Origin: Cycas panzhihuaensis | Taxonomy: Eukaryota; Cycadophyta | Length of the DNA: 64,000 nucleotides | Assembly (NCBI GenBank): GCA_023213395.1 | Contig: CM041465.1 | Coordinates: 90,341,741-90,405,740 of the forward strand | Direction of reading: 5' to 3' | Shown: positions 32,828-44,357 of the stretch, in pieces | How the letters are laid out: each line of letters begins with the position of its first letter | Numbering within the stretch: the first letter of the stretch is position 1 | Translations under genes and position numbers: made by a program | The notes under the pieces: generated by a model | Database searches by the model: none | The model's input: only the letters and a program-made list of their open reading frames with translations | What the model was told of the DNA's origin: nothing

Positions 32828-35448
32828 ATTGTATGGCTAAGTTGAATAAGAGAACATTACCCAAAATTTATGACTTCATAGCCATGACAGGTCAAATATC
32901 TTACATACTTTGCCCTATTGTCAATTGAGGAATCTCTAGCCTAAAACTTGCACTTATATACCCACATAAATCTTCTTATATCACCATCATTACCAACAAA
33001 TAAATTACATTCGCTAATCTTGAAGAAATACTCATAAAAGTCTTTTGATGAAATAACATCAAAAGGCAATAGTGATTGTAAACTTATGCGCTCACAATAT
33101 ATTAATCATGGACCCAACCGACCTTATTCAAATCAATTTAAGTTGATCCAAACTTTAGAAAATATCATTGCGTTAAGAAAAAACCTTAACTGTATGAGAG
33201 GTGGTGACAAAACTCCTGTTCTCAGATTGGATTTTTGGTTGAATTGTTTTCCAGACTTGAGCTACTCTTTTGCCTGTTCAGTCCATGAGCTCCAATGTCA
33301 GAGAATCATAATTAATGCTTAATTCTTTATGTGGCATTACAGAGTCTTTCGCAACATCCTGAGTAGGAAACATAGAAACTGGTGCAACGGCATCTCAGGC
33401 TTTGGGGAATCAACATCAGAGTCTTTCTCAAAATTCTGCGTGTCTTCAAAGTGCTAGCTTCATCGTCCAACCTCAAGAGAAGAAAACTATTGTAGACGTC
33501 ATGTCCTCCTTGCTCCTGCTAAGACTCAGACTTGGCATGAACCACAAAAACAGGAGTAACAACCAAATTCAATTTCAGGGAATTTTGACTCGTGCTTAGT
33601 CACGACCGGAGACAATCACGAACGTGGTTAATCGGCTCGAGCTCTCGTTGGTTTTGTAACCAATCCTAAGTCCTCTATGCCTTAGAACAAGGTCACTTGA
33701 TCTCCAATCCTTCGGTTTGGTGGCGAGTAACCAAGTATAACCTATTCAAATGCCCTGGCTTGCTGTAAGATCCGACCCTTGCATCAAACTTCTAACGAAC
33801 AGTGTATCCTATGCCCTACCGAAGAAAAAATGGTTTGTTGAAGCTCGCAAGACCCTTGATCCAATTCAGGATTTGACCAGGAAAATGTCTCTAGATGACC
33901 TCCAACAATCGACCCTACACCTGCGATTATATGTAAGATTTTCTTCAGATTTCAAAGTGACTTAACTCTCTTCTACTATTATCCATGATCCTTTGTTACT
34001 TCAGCAACAGCTTCTGTGAGTTTACTGTGGCAAGGTTTGGTGCCAAGGAATTCTAGTACTGATTAGAGCTATATCTTTGATGAACAGTTAATAAATTCTG
34101 GCACTTTTTGCTGGCTAGTGATTCTGAGGAGAGTAACAATGAACCTTTTGGTAATTTGGAACTTACTAGTCTGACTGCATCCCAGCCAAATGCATCTAGA
34201 CAATTATCATCTTGTTCTGCCTCTTCATGTTATGAGCTGTAATTATTACCAATGCCTAGTATTTTTGAGGGGGCTTCTAATTCAGTTGGTAATGCTAGTC
34301 AACGGCCTGCTCAACAGATGCCTGTCACTTTAGCTTTATTGGGTAGAGCTACTACCGATCAATACATTTACACTTCAAACTACCAAAGTCTCAGTCTTGA
34401 TTAGTTGAAAGATGCCGAGTGTCCACCATTTCAAGCTGATTGTGGACCTTTGTTTCAAGCTCAATTGTGGGAAGGTTTGGCAATGATTGACTCCTCTCTT
34501 TGCTAATTCTCATAGTTAGCGGACATACTTTGAACGACTACTTGAGTATGATGATGTCCTGCTGATTTTCTACGGTCATTGGGTATTAGTGCTCCAACTC
34601 CATCATGATTGCAAACTACATCAATATACTGCTGAAAAGTTGCTTCAAAACAAGAGATGTCACATGCAGCATGGTTATTCCTGTCAAAGATATCTTTTGA
34701 CAAAAGCAGACATCAAGTGCTTCAAGTAAGTTACAGGACTGGATAGCATGTTCCAAAAACCTGTCAAGCGAGAGCAATCCAACTTCAGTATCTTCAAGGC
34801 TGAGTAGTTGCTTCTAGTAGTCCATCAGTGGGCAGTATAGGCTTGCCCCTTCCTACTACAAGGAAACCATAGAATTCGTTGGTAGCACAGAATCTCTTCT
34901 CCTCTTCTCGGAATTTATTATGGCTGGAATGAATTCACAGGTGCATACAAGAACAAAGGGCTAATTTTTTAGGACAGATAAGATCTTTCTTCATCCATAA
35001 ACCCTTATGCATATAAGGTTTAATTGTGAAAAGAGTTTCTCCACACACAGATTTCATACATATTTAGGAATTGATTTTACTCAGTAACCCAGTTGGTACA
35101 AACCCTTTATTTTCAAAAGGAATTCATTCATATGTCATCAACTTCCCACTTCACATCAGCACAAAGTTCTTTCTTCAAAGTAATCAAAGGAGTAGAATTA
35201 CCTGAAGAGATCTTGTCTTGCATCAAGCTTGGCACATTTGCGACATTAACGACTTTAGGGCATCTTTTCACATGTCAATGTTTTGATGAACCTGAACAAT
35301 GAGGAACTCAGAAAGCAACCTTTCACTAGCGATGGGCATGGGACTTCACCTTCACAGCTTTGATTTCAATACGGCCACTTACTTGACGGAGCCACCTTTT
35401 TCCTTACTGAAAACCTTGACGAATTTGCACAACAGCAGTCTTACCATG
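32828..35448. other. Leader of element C, possible captured DNA
   Basis: About 2.6 kb. Coding-like plus-strand pieces occur: a Gln/Ser-rich stretch near 33345-33600 (NQHQSLSQNSACLQ), a piece at 33750-33965 (KKKWFVEARKTLDP) and a Ser/Asn-rich stretch near 34110-34255 (SDSEESNNEPFGNLELTSL). None can be named. They are not shared with leaders A, B or D by eye. Confidence 0.35.
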
Positions 35449-35466
35449 CAACTTGCTCTGATACCT
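35449..35466 (-). promoter_or_regulatory. Primer-binding site of element C
   Basis: The minus strand reads AGGTATCAGAGCAAGTTG, one base from the Met-tRNA site. Confidence 0.82.
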
Positions 35467-35682
35467 TGTTAGATTTTAATATGGAAAGCATTCAACACCA
35501 ACATCAATATCAATAATATCAATGAACGGAGCAAGGCTTGTATTAACATAACACAAACAGATTACACCAGAACACTAATGCACCATAGGCTCAACATGAG
35601 TTCCAATGATGACTTGATTACATACACTACCTGAACCACCTTTATATACAACATAGGTGGGAGAACATACAAGAGATGGGAC
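35467..35682 (-). repeat. 5' LTR of element C, first part
   Basis: Matches 23333-23548. It breaks at GGGAC, the TSD of gypsy-like copy 2, and resumes at 41529. A TATA box in the minus orientation, TATATAAAGG, lies near 35638-35647. Confidence 0.88.
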
Positions 35683-36867
35683 TGTTGGGACATATTTTGA
35701 CACATAGGCCTTAAGGAAGACGGAATACAGGTTGTATTTGTTGGAGCGCGTGACGCTAACTATCACAAGGAAGTCCTCTTCCCAAATCACCCCGGGGCTT
35801 TTGGTGCAACGGCAACCCGTGACAAGTGGTATCAGAGGCGACTGTGGTTCAAAACCGGTCTTGTGTACCGCGGTAGCGCACCCGGATATCCGTGAAGGCG
35901 TTGTGTCCCGCCGAAGAACGCCGTGGTGGACATGCCAATCCGTGTAGGTACAACCGACTCCTTGTGATGGGGGAGTGTTGGAGCGCGTGACGCTAACTAT
36001 CACAAGGAAGTCCTCTTCCCAAATCACCCCGGGGCTTTTGGTGCAACGGCAACCCGTGACAGTATTGACCAAAGGAATGCAAGTACGAACCGTACGGAGG
36101 TACGCACGAGGCGAAACAGTGAAGAAATCAAGATTCGTGCAGTGCGTATGATAGGTGCGATTGAACGGGCAGTGCGTATCACGCACTCAAGAGCGGAACA
36201 TAACCAAACGGAAGCAGACGCATGACGATGCGGGACCGGTGGAGGCCCGAAGCTACCAGACGTCACGGACCTAAAGAGACATTAGTTAAGTGTATAACTA
36301 ATGATTAAAGTGAAAGGGTACCTTGGTAACAAAAAGGTATGGTTATGACTTTGGGTCATGACCTTTCATCCAAAAGGCATCAAAGGGACATATTTAATGG
36401 TGCTTTGAGGACCATTCCAGTGTGAGAGCCGAGTGATTCAATTCCATGACATACTCTCGAGGGTGAGAGCCGGATATCACGGGTACGCAAAGGTGCAGGA
36501 GACAGTACGCATGACAGCTGATTGGAGCATAAATGTATGATAAGTACCATCCGGTACGCATATGTATATGAAGGGCGTATCTTTGGAATGCTCAGGAATG
36601 CATTCCACCCTTGTGTAATTGAACCTGAATTAATAAAAGAAAGAGTTACGTGGAATTTGGTGTATTCTTGGTGTGTGATGATGATTTCTTTGAAGTATGT
36701 ATTGATTGCATCAGCTGTGTACCATTACGTGGATTTTATATGGAATGTATGTGGAATGTATATGAATAACCATGTTGTGATGTCCTAAAACTAGACTATA
36801 ACTGTGTAACCTTGACAAGTGAGCAGGGTGTCTTGTAAGTGTAATAAGACCCCCAGTGAAGTCAACA
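35683..36867 (+). repeat. 5' LTR of gypsy-like copy 2
   Basis: Starts TGTTGGGACATATTTTG and ends GTCAACA. Without the TRIM and its TSD copy (328 bp) it is about 857 bp, close to the 880 bp of the partner. Confidence 0.88.
35739..36061 (+). mobile_element. TRIM (miniature LTR retrotransposon), 323 bp
   Basis: Two identical 86-bp terminal repeats (35739-35824 and 35976-36061), each TGTTGGAGCG...CCCGTGACA, enclose 151 bp. The inner region starts AG then the Met-tRNA primer site TGGTATCAGAGGCG (35827-35840) and ends with the PPT GATGGGGGAG. A perfect 5-bp TSD GTATT lies at 35734-35738 and 36062-36066. It encodes nothing and is GC-rich relative to the window. No 5S rRNA-like box is apparent, so it is not a Cassandra-type element as far as I can see. 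Strand is set by primer site and PPT. Confidence 0.95.
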
Positions 36868-36885
36868 TTGGTTCCGCTGCTCACG
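36868..36885 (+). promoter_or_regulatory. Primer-binding site of gypsy-like copy 2
   Basis: TTGGTTCCGCTGCTCACG follows the LTR, corresponding to 14253-14270 in copy 1. tRNA-Asp-like at best. Confidence 0.45.
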
Positions 36886-37003
36886 TCCGTTGAGGAGGGA
36901 CAGGCCTAGGGGTCTCAAAGGAAAAAGAATGTGTAAAGGCGAGAGGACCACAGGCGGCGTGATGGCGGGTCAGTAACTAAGCCACCGGCGAGGGGACCTT
37001 CCA

Positions 37004-38200
37004 ATGCCACCTAAAAGGCCTTCAAGGTCGGAAGAGCCCGAAAAGGATACTTCACCTAAGGAAAAGGAGACTAGTAGACAAAGGGCACTGAGATGGTCAA
37101 AAGAAGCAAAACTCAGAAGGGCGAGGAGTTTAAGTTCGCAAAACAACGAGACTAAGGGACAGTCGGTTGAAGGATCTGAGGCAAGTGGAGCCCAGACACC
37201 TCAGGAAGAGGAAATCAATGGCGAACGCATGGTATTGACACCAGCCCCAATCAGAGATGATTTGTTTAGCCCAGAGATTGAAGGGAAGCCATCAATGGAT
37301 GAAAAACATAAAGAGATCCTAACAGAGGGAAGTATACCAGTGGAGGACAGCCCGAAGGACCTAGGTGACAATGATAAGCAGGCGGAGGAAGGCCCCTCGG
37401 CGTATGGGGAAAACAAGCTAACGAGACAATTGTTTGAAGATTCACGGAAAGGGATCGGATCAATCTTACATTACGGTAACACCATTAACGATACAAGTTC
37501 CGGTGTAGTGGAACCAATACACATAAAAACTCCATTCAAAAATCCGTTGTTTGGAAAAGATAGTGCGGTGTAGTTACTCGATGCATCCCAAAAGGACGAA
37601 GGAGGGAAAGATCACCATCGGTGGGGAAAGTTGCAATCTCCCAAAATGGACGATTACTGAGACTTTGGGAAACTAACCTTCAATGATACTTGACGCCTTG
37701 AGCATGTGTATTTGTTTCAAAACCTTATTGATGTCAAAAAGATTACGGATGAAGATGAAATCAAAGCACGCTTGTACACTGAGAGGAGTACCCTTGGCTT
37801 GGTACAAGGAAATAAACAAAAATGAGCCATGGGGGAAGATTAAGAAAGCGTTTGAGGAGAGATTTCAAAAGTTTCGGAGTAATGAAGCTGTGGAAATCGC
37901 ATTGCGAGAAATCAGGCAGAGGCCGGGGGAATCCGTACTGACTTACATTAGCCGAATGAAGATTATTGCAGCGAGCATGATCAATGAAACGATCATGGAT
38001 CATAATATGAAGAATTACTTCGTAAGAGGGCTGAATGAGAAATTGCGAGCTATGATGCATGCTCGTCCGCTAAAGTCATTCAAGAATGCTCAGGATCTGG
38101 CATTAGATTTCGAGATGGAAATGGATGCCCAAGCAGGAGGACAAGATTCCTTGCTGTTAAGATTACAAGATGAGATTAGAGAGTCAAGGTAACCCAGTAC
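37004..38200 (+). pseudogene. Gag of gypsy-like copy 2
   Basis: 37004-37573 is an open basic and acidic N-terminal segment starting MPPKRPSRSEEPEKD. The capsid lies at 37683-38192 with LAWYKEINKNEP, FEERFQKF, LREIRQRPGESVLTYISRM and YFVRGLNEKLRAMMHA. Frames change near 37570-37690. The pair of copies shows very similar proteins, so the Gag was under constraint when the family spread. Confidence 0.78.
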
Positions 38201-38760
38201 AATCGACCCTTCTGCCAGGTAGGGGTAGCAGAAGAGGAATCAGAACTGGAAGCACTAAGAAAAGAGGTGGCAAGATTGAAAATCAGAAATAACCGGGAGG
38301 AAGAAGAGATGCCCAAAAAGAAAGAGCACACTGGAAGGGTAACCAAGTGGTGCCACATCTGTGAGGAAAACTCACATACCACCCGGGAATGTGAGTTGAA
38401 TTTAAAAAGCAGTGCGACACACCAACAAGAGAAGTGGTGCCACATATGCGAGGTTGACACACACACAACCAAGGATTGTTTTTTCAATTCTAGGGGAAAG
38501 GCATTTAGAGGCCGAGGTCGGAGAAGAGGCAACCCACCTCGGAATGTGTATACAACGAGGCGCACGAGCCCTCGAGGAAGAAAAGCAGTAGATGGGGAGA
38601 TGGCTCATTTGCCTCTGATTCGGACCTTTGGAAGTCTAAATGTCCGATGAAGCGTGAATACGAACAAAAGCCGTTCAGATGTGGTAGCTGTGTTAGCGAC
38701 CACAAAGCGGAAGATTGCAAGGGTAAAGCAAAGGCAACTAATCTAATGACAATCGTGCCA
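38201..38760 (+). pseudogene. Zinc-knuckle region of gypsy-like copy 2
   Basis: 38267-38650 has CHICEENSHTTREC and CHICEVDTHTTKDC, then an RG-rich stretch. A third knuckle, CGSCVSDHKAEDC (C-X2-C-X3-H-X4-C, one residue shorter than in copy 1), is in the next frame near 38680-38720. Confidence 0.77.
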
Positions 38761-39513
38761 GAAACGAAGAATGTGAAATTACAGAATAAACAGAAAGAGA
38801 AAGTGGATGAAGGATATCCAAACCCCCCAACAGAAATGGATCGGTATAAACAAGCGAAACAAGTGTTGGATAGTTTAGCCTGGGAAGAAAATATACTACC
38901 AATGGGTAAACCAGAAACAAAAAATGTTTATGTGCGGAAAAACAAACAAAAAGAGCCAGAGAAACTACTAGAAGAATCAACGGTAAAACCCCAAATGGTG
39001 CAAATGGAGGAGTTGTTTAAAGGATTACCAGCCGAAGATATTCCCAGAATGTTGTTATTGATGGAGAATCTAGTGAAGCAGTTGCAGTTAACGATTCCTC
39101 TGTCTCAGGTTATTGATTGGATTAAAGGAGGTGTGTTGCAAAGAGGAATTACCAAAAGTTTGAAACAAGTTATACCATCGTTCGACATGGATCCAATGGT
39201 AACCATGTCAGTCTTGGGAGAAACATTCCCACGAGTAATTGTGGATGGAGGCGCAGCAGTAAATGTGTTACCAGCTGCAACATGGCGTAGATTGGAAAGC
39301 CCGAAGTTGGAAGCAGCGACTTATTCGGCGGCTAATGAACTATTGGTACGACCCATGGGGAAACTGACCAACACCAAGGTGGATGTGGCAGGAATTGTCG
39401 TAAAGATCGATTTTACGATTGTGGAAACGGAGAAAGGTGCAACTCCCTATCCAGCCTTGTTGGGGAGACCATGGCTATATAAAACCCAATGTCTCCAAAG
39501 TTGGAAGACGTAA
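38647..39513 (+). CDS. Protease-containing frame of gypsy-like copy 2, 288 aa
   Basis: An open frame with a DGG-type retropepsin site, VIVDGGAAVNVLPAAT, near residues 197-212. The N-terminal half contains MVQMEELFKGLPAEDIPRML and QLQLTIPLSQVIDWI, shared with copy 1. It is terminated at 39511-39513 by a TAA where copy 1 reads on into DVTFTLSDEG. The segment between NVLP and RPMGKL has a small insertion relative to copy 1. Confidence 0.7.
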   Translation: MKREYEQKPFRCGSCVSDHKAEDCKGKAKATNLMTIVPETKNVKLQNKQKEKVDEGYPNPPTEMDRYKQAKQVLDSLAWEENILPMGKPETKNVYVRKNKQKEPEKLLEESTVKPQMVQMEELFKGLPAEDIPRMLLLMENLVKQLQLTIPLSQVIDWIKGGVLQRGITKSLKQVIPSFDMDPMVTMSVLGETFPRVIVDGGAAVNVLPAATWRRLESPKLEAATYSAANELLVRPMGKLTNTKVDVAGIVVKIDFTIVETEKGATPYPALLGRPWLYKTQCLQSWKT

Positions 39514-40262
39514 CCTTCACCTTGTCAGATGAAGGGAATGAAGTAGTATTACCGATGTTGGGGAAGAATTCCATTGAAGTGATACCTGACAATGGTTCAA
39601 GTACAACCATTGCGAGTGAAGCAACAGCTTCTTCGTTCGCGAAGAAAATCTCTACCATATGGCAGAAGAGCCCACCACGTCAACTAACCACCAGCGAGAA
39701 GAACCGACGTACTTTGGAGACATTTACAACTCTGTAGACGATGGAAACAGGATGCGATTTGTGGATTGTTGGCTACGGGATGCATATGAAGTCAACCCCT
39801 CATCCTATAGATGTAACCTACTTTCTCGAAATGTGACCGAAATAGTTGCCACTCCAGAAGATAGAAATCATGGAGAATGCGTTGGAGATTATGTAAAACC
39901 TTTTTATGGAGAACCACTATGTGGAATTTCCCATTTGAGACATTGTAGAGAACATTGGTTAGGAGAAGATCAATTAAGGGATCATAAGAAGGAATCGACA
40001 AAGCATACCACACTAAGGAAAAGGCGGAAAAGGACAAGGCACGACCGCCACGACAAGACATCGTATTTCAAGAAGGGTGATTGAGTATGGCGATTCGACC
40101 ACAAATCCCAAACACCCCAAGGAGAATTGAAGATGCATTGGAAAGGCCCATATAGGATTGAGAAAGTGTACCGGAACGGCACTATCCAGTTGAAGAAACT
40201 ATCAGGCCAACTACTACCTAAAATGGTCAAGGGTAGTAAACTGAAACCCTATATCAACTAGG
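39489..40262 (+). pseudogene. Linker and integrase GPY/F tail of gypsy-like copy 2
   Basis: DVTFTLSDEGNEVVLPMLG is at 39503-39560, EEPTYFGDIYNS and RFVDCWLRDAYEVNPSSYRC at 39690-39830, and the tail HWKGPYRIEKVY to GSKLKPYIN at about 40135-40260. A frameshift near 39650 and a TGA at 40082-40084 (D-stop-V-W, where copy 1 has DRVWRF, so CGA to TGA) interrupt it. Confidence 0.72.
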
Positions 40263-40648
40263 GTGGAGCAACTTACCAGCCGAATCAGTTGGTTGTACCA
40301 TAGCGTGTTGTATGAAGTTGAGGCAAAATCAAATTGCCTTGATACTAAAAAGTGATTCAATTCGGTATGTAACATAAAATACAAAAAAAAAAAAACAGAA
40401 AAAACAACCGTAACTCATATCATAAGCAATATGGTGAAGCATGGAGGAAAGATATACCATCATACGGAAAATCAAGGGAAAGTTGAACAAAACAAAGCAC
40501 CAATAGATGAGGATTTATTAACCAAGAATGGCGACCAAAGTATGGAGCAGGCGAGCAGCCTTAGAACAGAGAGGGGGAGGAATACCCCAAATTTTGAATT
40601 TTTTGTTGAGCAAGGATGCTCAACCCAATCATGTTGACCTGGGATAGA

Positions 40649-41528
40649 TGTTGGGACATATTTTGACACATAGGCCTTAAGGAAGACGGAATACAGGTTG
40701 TATTGACCAAAGGAATGCAAGTCAGACGGAGGCACGCACGAGGAGGCTAAACAGGTGAAGAAATCAGCATTCGGTGCACGTATGATAGGTGCGTGAACGG
40801 GCAGTGCGTATCACGAATACGTACCAAGAGCGGAATGTAACGAGCGAACGGAAGCGATGACGCATGACAAGACGGGACCGGTGGAGGCACAGGAAGGCGC
40901 CAGACGTACAGACCTAAAGAGACATTAGTTAAGTGTATAACTAATGATTAAAGTGAAAGGGTACCTTGGTAACAAAAAGGTATGGTTATGACTTTGGGTC
41001 ATGACCTTTCATCCAAAAGGCATCAAAGGGACATATTTCATGGTGCTTTGAGGACCATTCCAGTGTGAGAGCCGAGTGATTCAATTCCATGACATACTCT
41101 CGAGGGTGAGAGCCGGATATCACGGGTACGCAAAGGTGCAGGAGACAGTACGCATGACAGCTGATTGGAGCATGAATGTATGATAAGTACCATCTGGGTA
41201 CGCATATGTAATGTATGAAGGATCAGATGTCACTTTGGAATGCTCAGGAATGCATTCCAGCCCTTGTGTAATTGAACTGTTGAATTAATAAAAGAAAGAG
41301 TTACGTGGAATTTGGTGTATTCTTGGTGTGTGATGATGATTTGCTGAAGTATGTATTGATTGCATCACTGTACCATTCTGTGGATTTTATATGGAATGTA
41401 TGTGGAATGTATATGAATAACCATGTTGACAGTGTCCTAAAACTAGACTATAACGCTGTGTAACCTTGACAAGTGAGCAGGGGTGTCTTGTAAGTGTAAT
41501 AAGACCCCCCCCCCCAGCGAAGTCAACA
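40649..41528 (+). repeat. 3' LTR of gypsy-like copy 2
   Basis: Starts TGTTGGGACAT and ends GTCAACA. A run of 12 C (41506-41517) replaces a 5-C run in the 5' LTR. Confidence 0.88.
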
Positions 41529-41712
41529 TGGACACGTGGGACAATTACCTTTAACTTAACCAATGACACTTTACCAACTAATGACTTTCTAACTTTCCAC
41601 ACAATATTATTATAAGGTATGACCCCTAGACCTTAATACTTAGGACTATGACTATTGACTCTAAGACACACTTTACTTAGGCACATATAACATTAAACAT
41701 TATAGTCTAACA
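41529..41712 (-). repeat. 5' LTR of element C, second part
   Basis: Matches 23546-23724 and ends CTAACA, then the TSD GGCTG of element C. It includes the right TSD of gypsy-like copy 2 in its first five bases. Confidence 0.88.
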
Positions 41713-42609
41713 GGCTGTACTAATTGCTTCGGCCCGGTATGACTTTGGAACATTTTTCCCATGCATCATGCTCCTTGCCATTTCCATGATAACCCTATTT
41801 TCTCTTTTTGCAACCCCATTGGATTGTGGTGTGTAGGGAGTTGAAAATTGTCTTTGTATTTCTCTAGCTTTGCAATACTCCAAAAATTCTTTGGAGATAT
41901 ATTCACCTCTGCTGTTGAACCTTATGCATTTGATTTTGCTATTAGTTTCTAGTTCTGTTTCAGTTTTAAATTCTTTAAACATGTCAAAAACTTTAGATTT
42001 AGTGCAAAAAAAATAAACCCAGGTTTTTCTGATTAGATCATCTATGAAAGTAAGAAAATATCTACTTCTGTTTATGGAGCGTGGAGTGAAAGGACCACAC
42101 AGATCTGTATGTATCAACTCTAATTTTTCTTGGGCCCGCCACTTACTTTCTTGAAATGGTTGTCTGTGCTGTTTACCAAATTGACACCCTTTGCAAATGA
42201 AATTATTTGATGTGAAGTGAGGCAAACCAATCACTAAGCTTTTCTTCATATTGTTTAATTTTTCTATGGGAAGATGGCTGTACTTCAAATGCCACATTAT
42301 CTCATTAAGACTTATGGCAGCACATGCTATTACATTAGGCAAAATGGGGTGTGATAGCAGCCTATATAGGTCATTGCTTTCAACCTATTTTGCTATTACA
42401 TTCCCATTGTTTTTCATATCAAGGATGTAACAAAAACCCTTTTCATCAAACATAGTGCTTAAATCCTTCTTTTTGAGTTGAGAGACAGATAGGAGATTCA
42501 TTTTTAGACTTGGCATTAGAAGTACATTTCTAATTTTTTCAATTCTGTCTTTTATTTTAATTGCAACAGTTCCAATTCCTTTAATTTCAAGGGAGTATTT
42601 GTCTCCCAA
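41713..42609 (-). pseudogene. Integrase core and protease-proximal region of copia II
   Basis: 41707-42342 shows a copia integrase: MWHLKYSHLPIEKL and CKGCQFGKQHRQPF (zinc region), LIHTDLCGPFTP, FIDDL, FNSRGEY (normally DNGGEY, so this catalytic Asp is Asn) and NGVAKRENR (normally NGVAERKNR, Glu to Lys). Two of three catalytic acids are therefore lost. 42385-42609 holds VLLMPSLKMNLLSVSQL, the region after the protease. Confidence 0.83.
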
Positions 42610-42619
42610 TTCTACTGAT

Positions 42620-43677
42620 TTCTTTGGCGGTGTAGGGTCAGAAAGTCTCGAACCACTCTTCTCGACCCGTCATGTGACGTGACGCTCCTGAATCTATGTA
42701 CCATATGTCTTTGTCCTGGAGGCTTGCTGTAAGTGCTACAATGAACATTGTTTCTTCCTTTTCATCATCATCGCCTTCTTGTTCTTTGCTATAGTTTCCC
42801 ATGGGCTTCTTCCCTCTCTGGATGTTTGCTTTCTTGCATTGGTATGGGTAGTGTCCTAATTTTCAATAATGGTAACATATATCAAAGGTTTTGCAGGAAT
42901 TAGCAAAGTGACCAATCTTATCACAAGAGTAACATATCTTTGATGGTGCTTTGCGGCCTCGTCCTCTTGAGTCTTGCCAACGTCCGCGCGATGAAGTATG
43001 AGTTTCTGGAGCTTTTCCTCTTCCTCTACTTCGCCCTCTAGATCCTAGACTCAATCTGGATGCAAATGTGTCCTCAAGGTCTCCTACATCTTCGTACTGC
43101 CTATTTCTTTGCTCCTGTTGGAGTAAGAGTCCTGTCAAGGTGTCCATTGTCATAGTTGCTATTTGATTTGCATTAGTGATTGTGTTTATTGTAACATCAA
43201 ATGACTTGGGCAGTTTGCTAACCACCAATTCCACTAATGCCTGATCTGAGATTGGATCACCTGCACTAGCAAAATCATTTTTTAACGAAATTACCTTATG
43301 TAAAACTTCTATGCTTGTTTCTGACTCCTTCATGTGGAGTTCGAATAATTCTTCTTTAAGAGCTATTATCTTAGGTCTACTTTTTTGCCCATACAAATTC
43401 TCCAGATATTTCCAAATGCTTTGGGTGGAATAAAGACTTTCTATGTAAATAAGAAGAGAGTTAGATATTGATAGTTTTAATATTATGACTCTAGTACTGT
43501 CCCTTTCTTCCCAGTTAGTTTTGGCATCACTTGCATCTTGAGGTTTAGCTTTATTTCCAATAGCAATTTGCCAGACATTTTTTCCCTAAGAAGGGTTTCT
43601 ATCTTAATCTTCCATATGTGATAATTATTATCAGTGAGTTTGTCACTTTCGGATAGGGCTAAGATGGAGGACGTCAT
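42620..43677 (-). pseudogene. Gag and protease start of copia II
   Basis: 43483-43677 begins MTSSILALSESDKLTDNNYHIWKIKIETLL. 42863-43396 contains LVVSKLPKSFDVTINTI, TLTGLLLQQEQRN and the knuckle CYSCDKIGHFANSC. A frameshift near 43400-43490 separates them. The protease start (IDSGAS-like near 42680-42700) is degraded. Confidence 0.8.
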
Positions 43678-44357
43678 TTTTAAGCCAAAAATATGATTTT
43701 TGATGCCCTAGGCCATATGATTGTATGGATTTTCATATGGTACGAAAGTTGTATGGATGGAAACGAAGTGTACCTTGAATGAAAGCTTGTTCAGAGGCGA
43801 ACTAGGATCTGCACTCAGATATGAGATCCGACTTCAAACAAAGGAGAAATCAGCCCCGAAAGCTAGAATTCACAGTTAGGGTTCAAGAGGGAAATCGCTT
43901 ATTTTGATTGAAATAGCCGCAAATGATTGCAAAAAAGACTTGAAATGTGATTGAAATCCAAGGACATATCTTTTACATCAAACCTTTAGTGAAAATAACG
44001 AAGAAAAATTAAGATTTTTTATTGTATTTCCTCTCTTCCATGCAAACCTATTTTTGGCTGAAAACTTGATGAAAATGACCTTCGATGGACTCGCCGCAGA
44101 AGGAAAACTTGCTTGGAATGTCCCAATCTATATTCTGGCCAAGTTTCGCATCAATCTAAGAACTTTGAAAAATCTGACCGTACGACAGTATGGATTCGTA
44201 GTTTGGCATTGTACGAGAACGGTTTGGGGTCTTTTCTACCTTTGAGTGGCTTAACACATCCCTCTTTCACCCTTCTGGCTTCCTTTGAGATTCTTTGACC
44301 TTTTCTTTGGTCTGGTCTAGCTTCAGGAGGATCTTCTTCCTCAACAGGTCAAGGTAT
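43678..44357 (-). other. Leader of copia II
   Basis: About 680 bases between primer site and Gag. The plus-strand frames 44054-44245 and 44113-44298 have no recognisable motif. Confidence 0.5.

Larger units (their letters stand above)
35683..41528 (+). mobile_element. Gypsy-like gag-pro element lacking RT, copy 2
   Basis: LTRs are 35683-36867 (with a TRIM inside) and 40649-41528. The TSD is GGGAC (35678-35682) versus TGGAC (41529-41533); the uninterrupted LTR at about 23545 shows the empty site. The interior repeats copy 1: basic N-terminus, capsid, knuckles, DGGA protease, GPY/F tail, and no RT or integrase core. It has more frame breaks than copy 1. Confidence 0.88.
23333..41712 (-). mobile_element. 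Element C: gag-X LTR retrotransposon nested in copia II
   Basis: Its 3' LTR is 23333-23724. Its 5' LTR is split into 35467-35682 and 41529-41712 by gypsy-like copy 2. The TSD is GGTTG (23328-23332) versus GGCTG (41713-41717). The interior is also cut by copia III at 24047-31577. The remaining gag-X pieces are 23729-24046 and 31578-32827, with a leader at 32828-35448. The insertion splits copia II integrase between AEAISTA and TTYYLLN. Confidence 0.87.

Noticed and set aside
34503-34703. 66-aa minus-strand frame in element C leader
   Set aside because: An overlapping plus-strand reading is equally coding-like and neither has a motif.
35827-35840. TGGTATCAGAG taken as part of a tRNA gene
   Set aside because: It is complementary to the tRNA 3' end and always sits beside an LTR, so it is a primer-binding site; the cloverleaf is missing.
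35739-36061. Cassandra-type TRIM carrying 5S rRNA
   Set aside because: I find no 5S internal promoter boxes in the 86-bp repeats.
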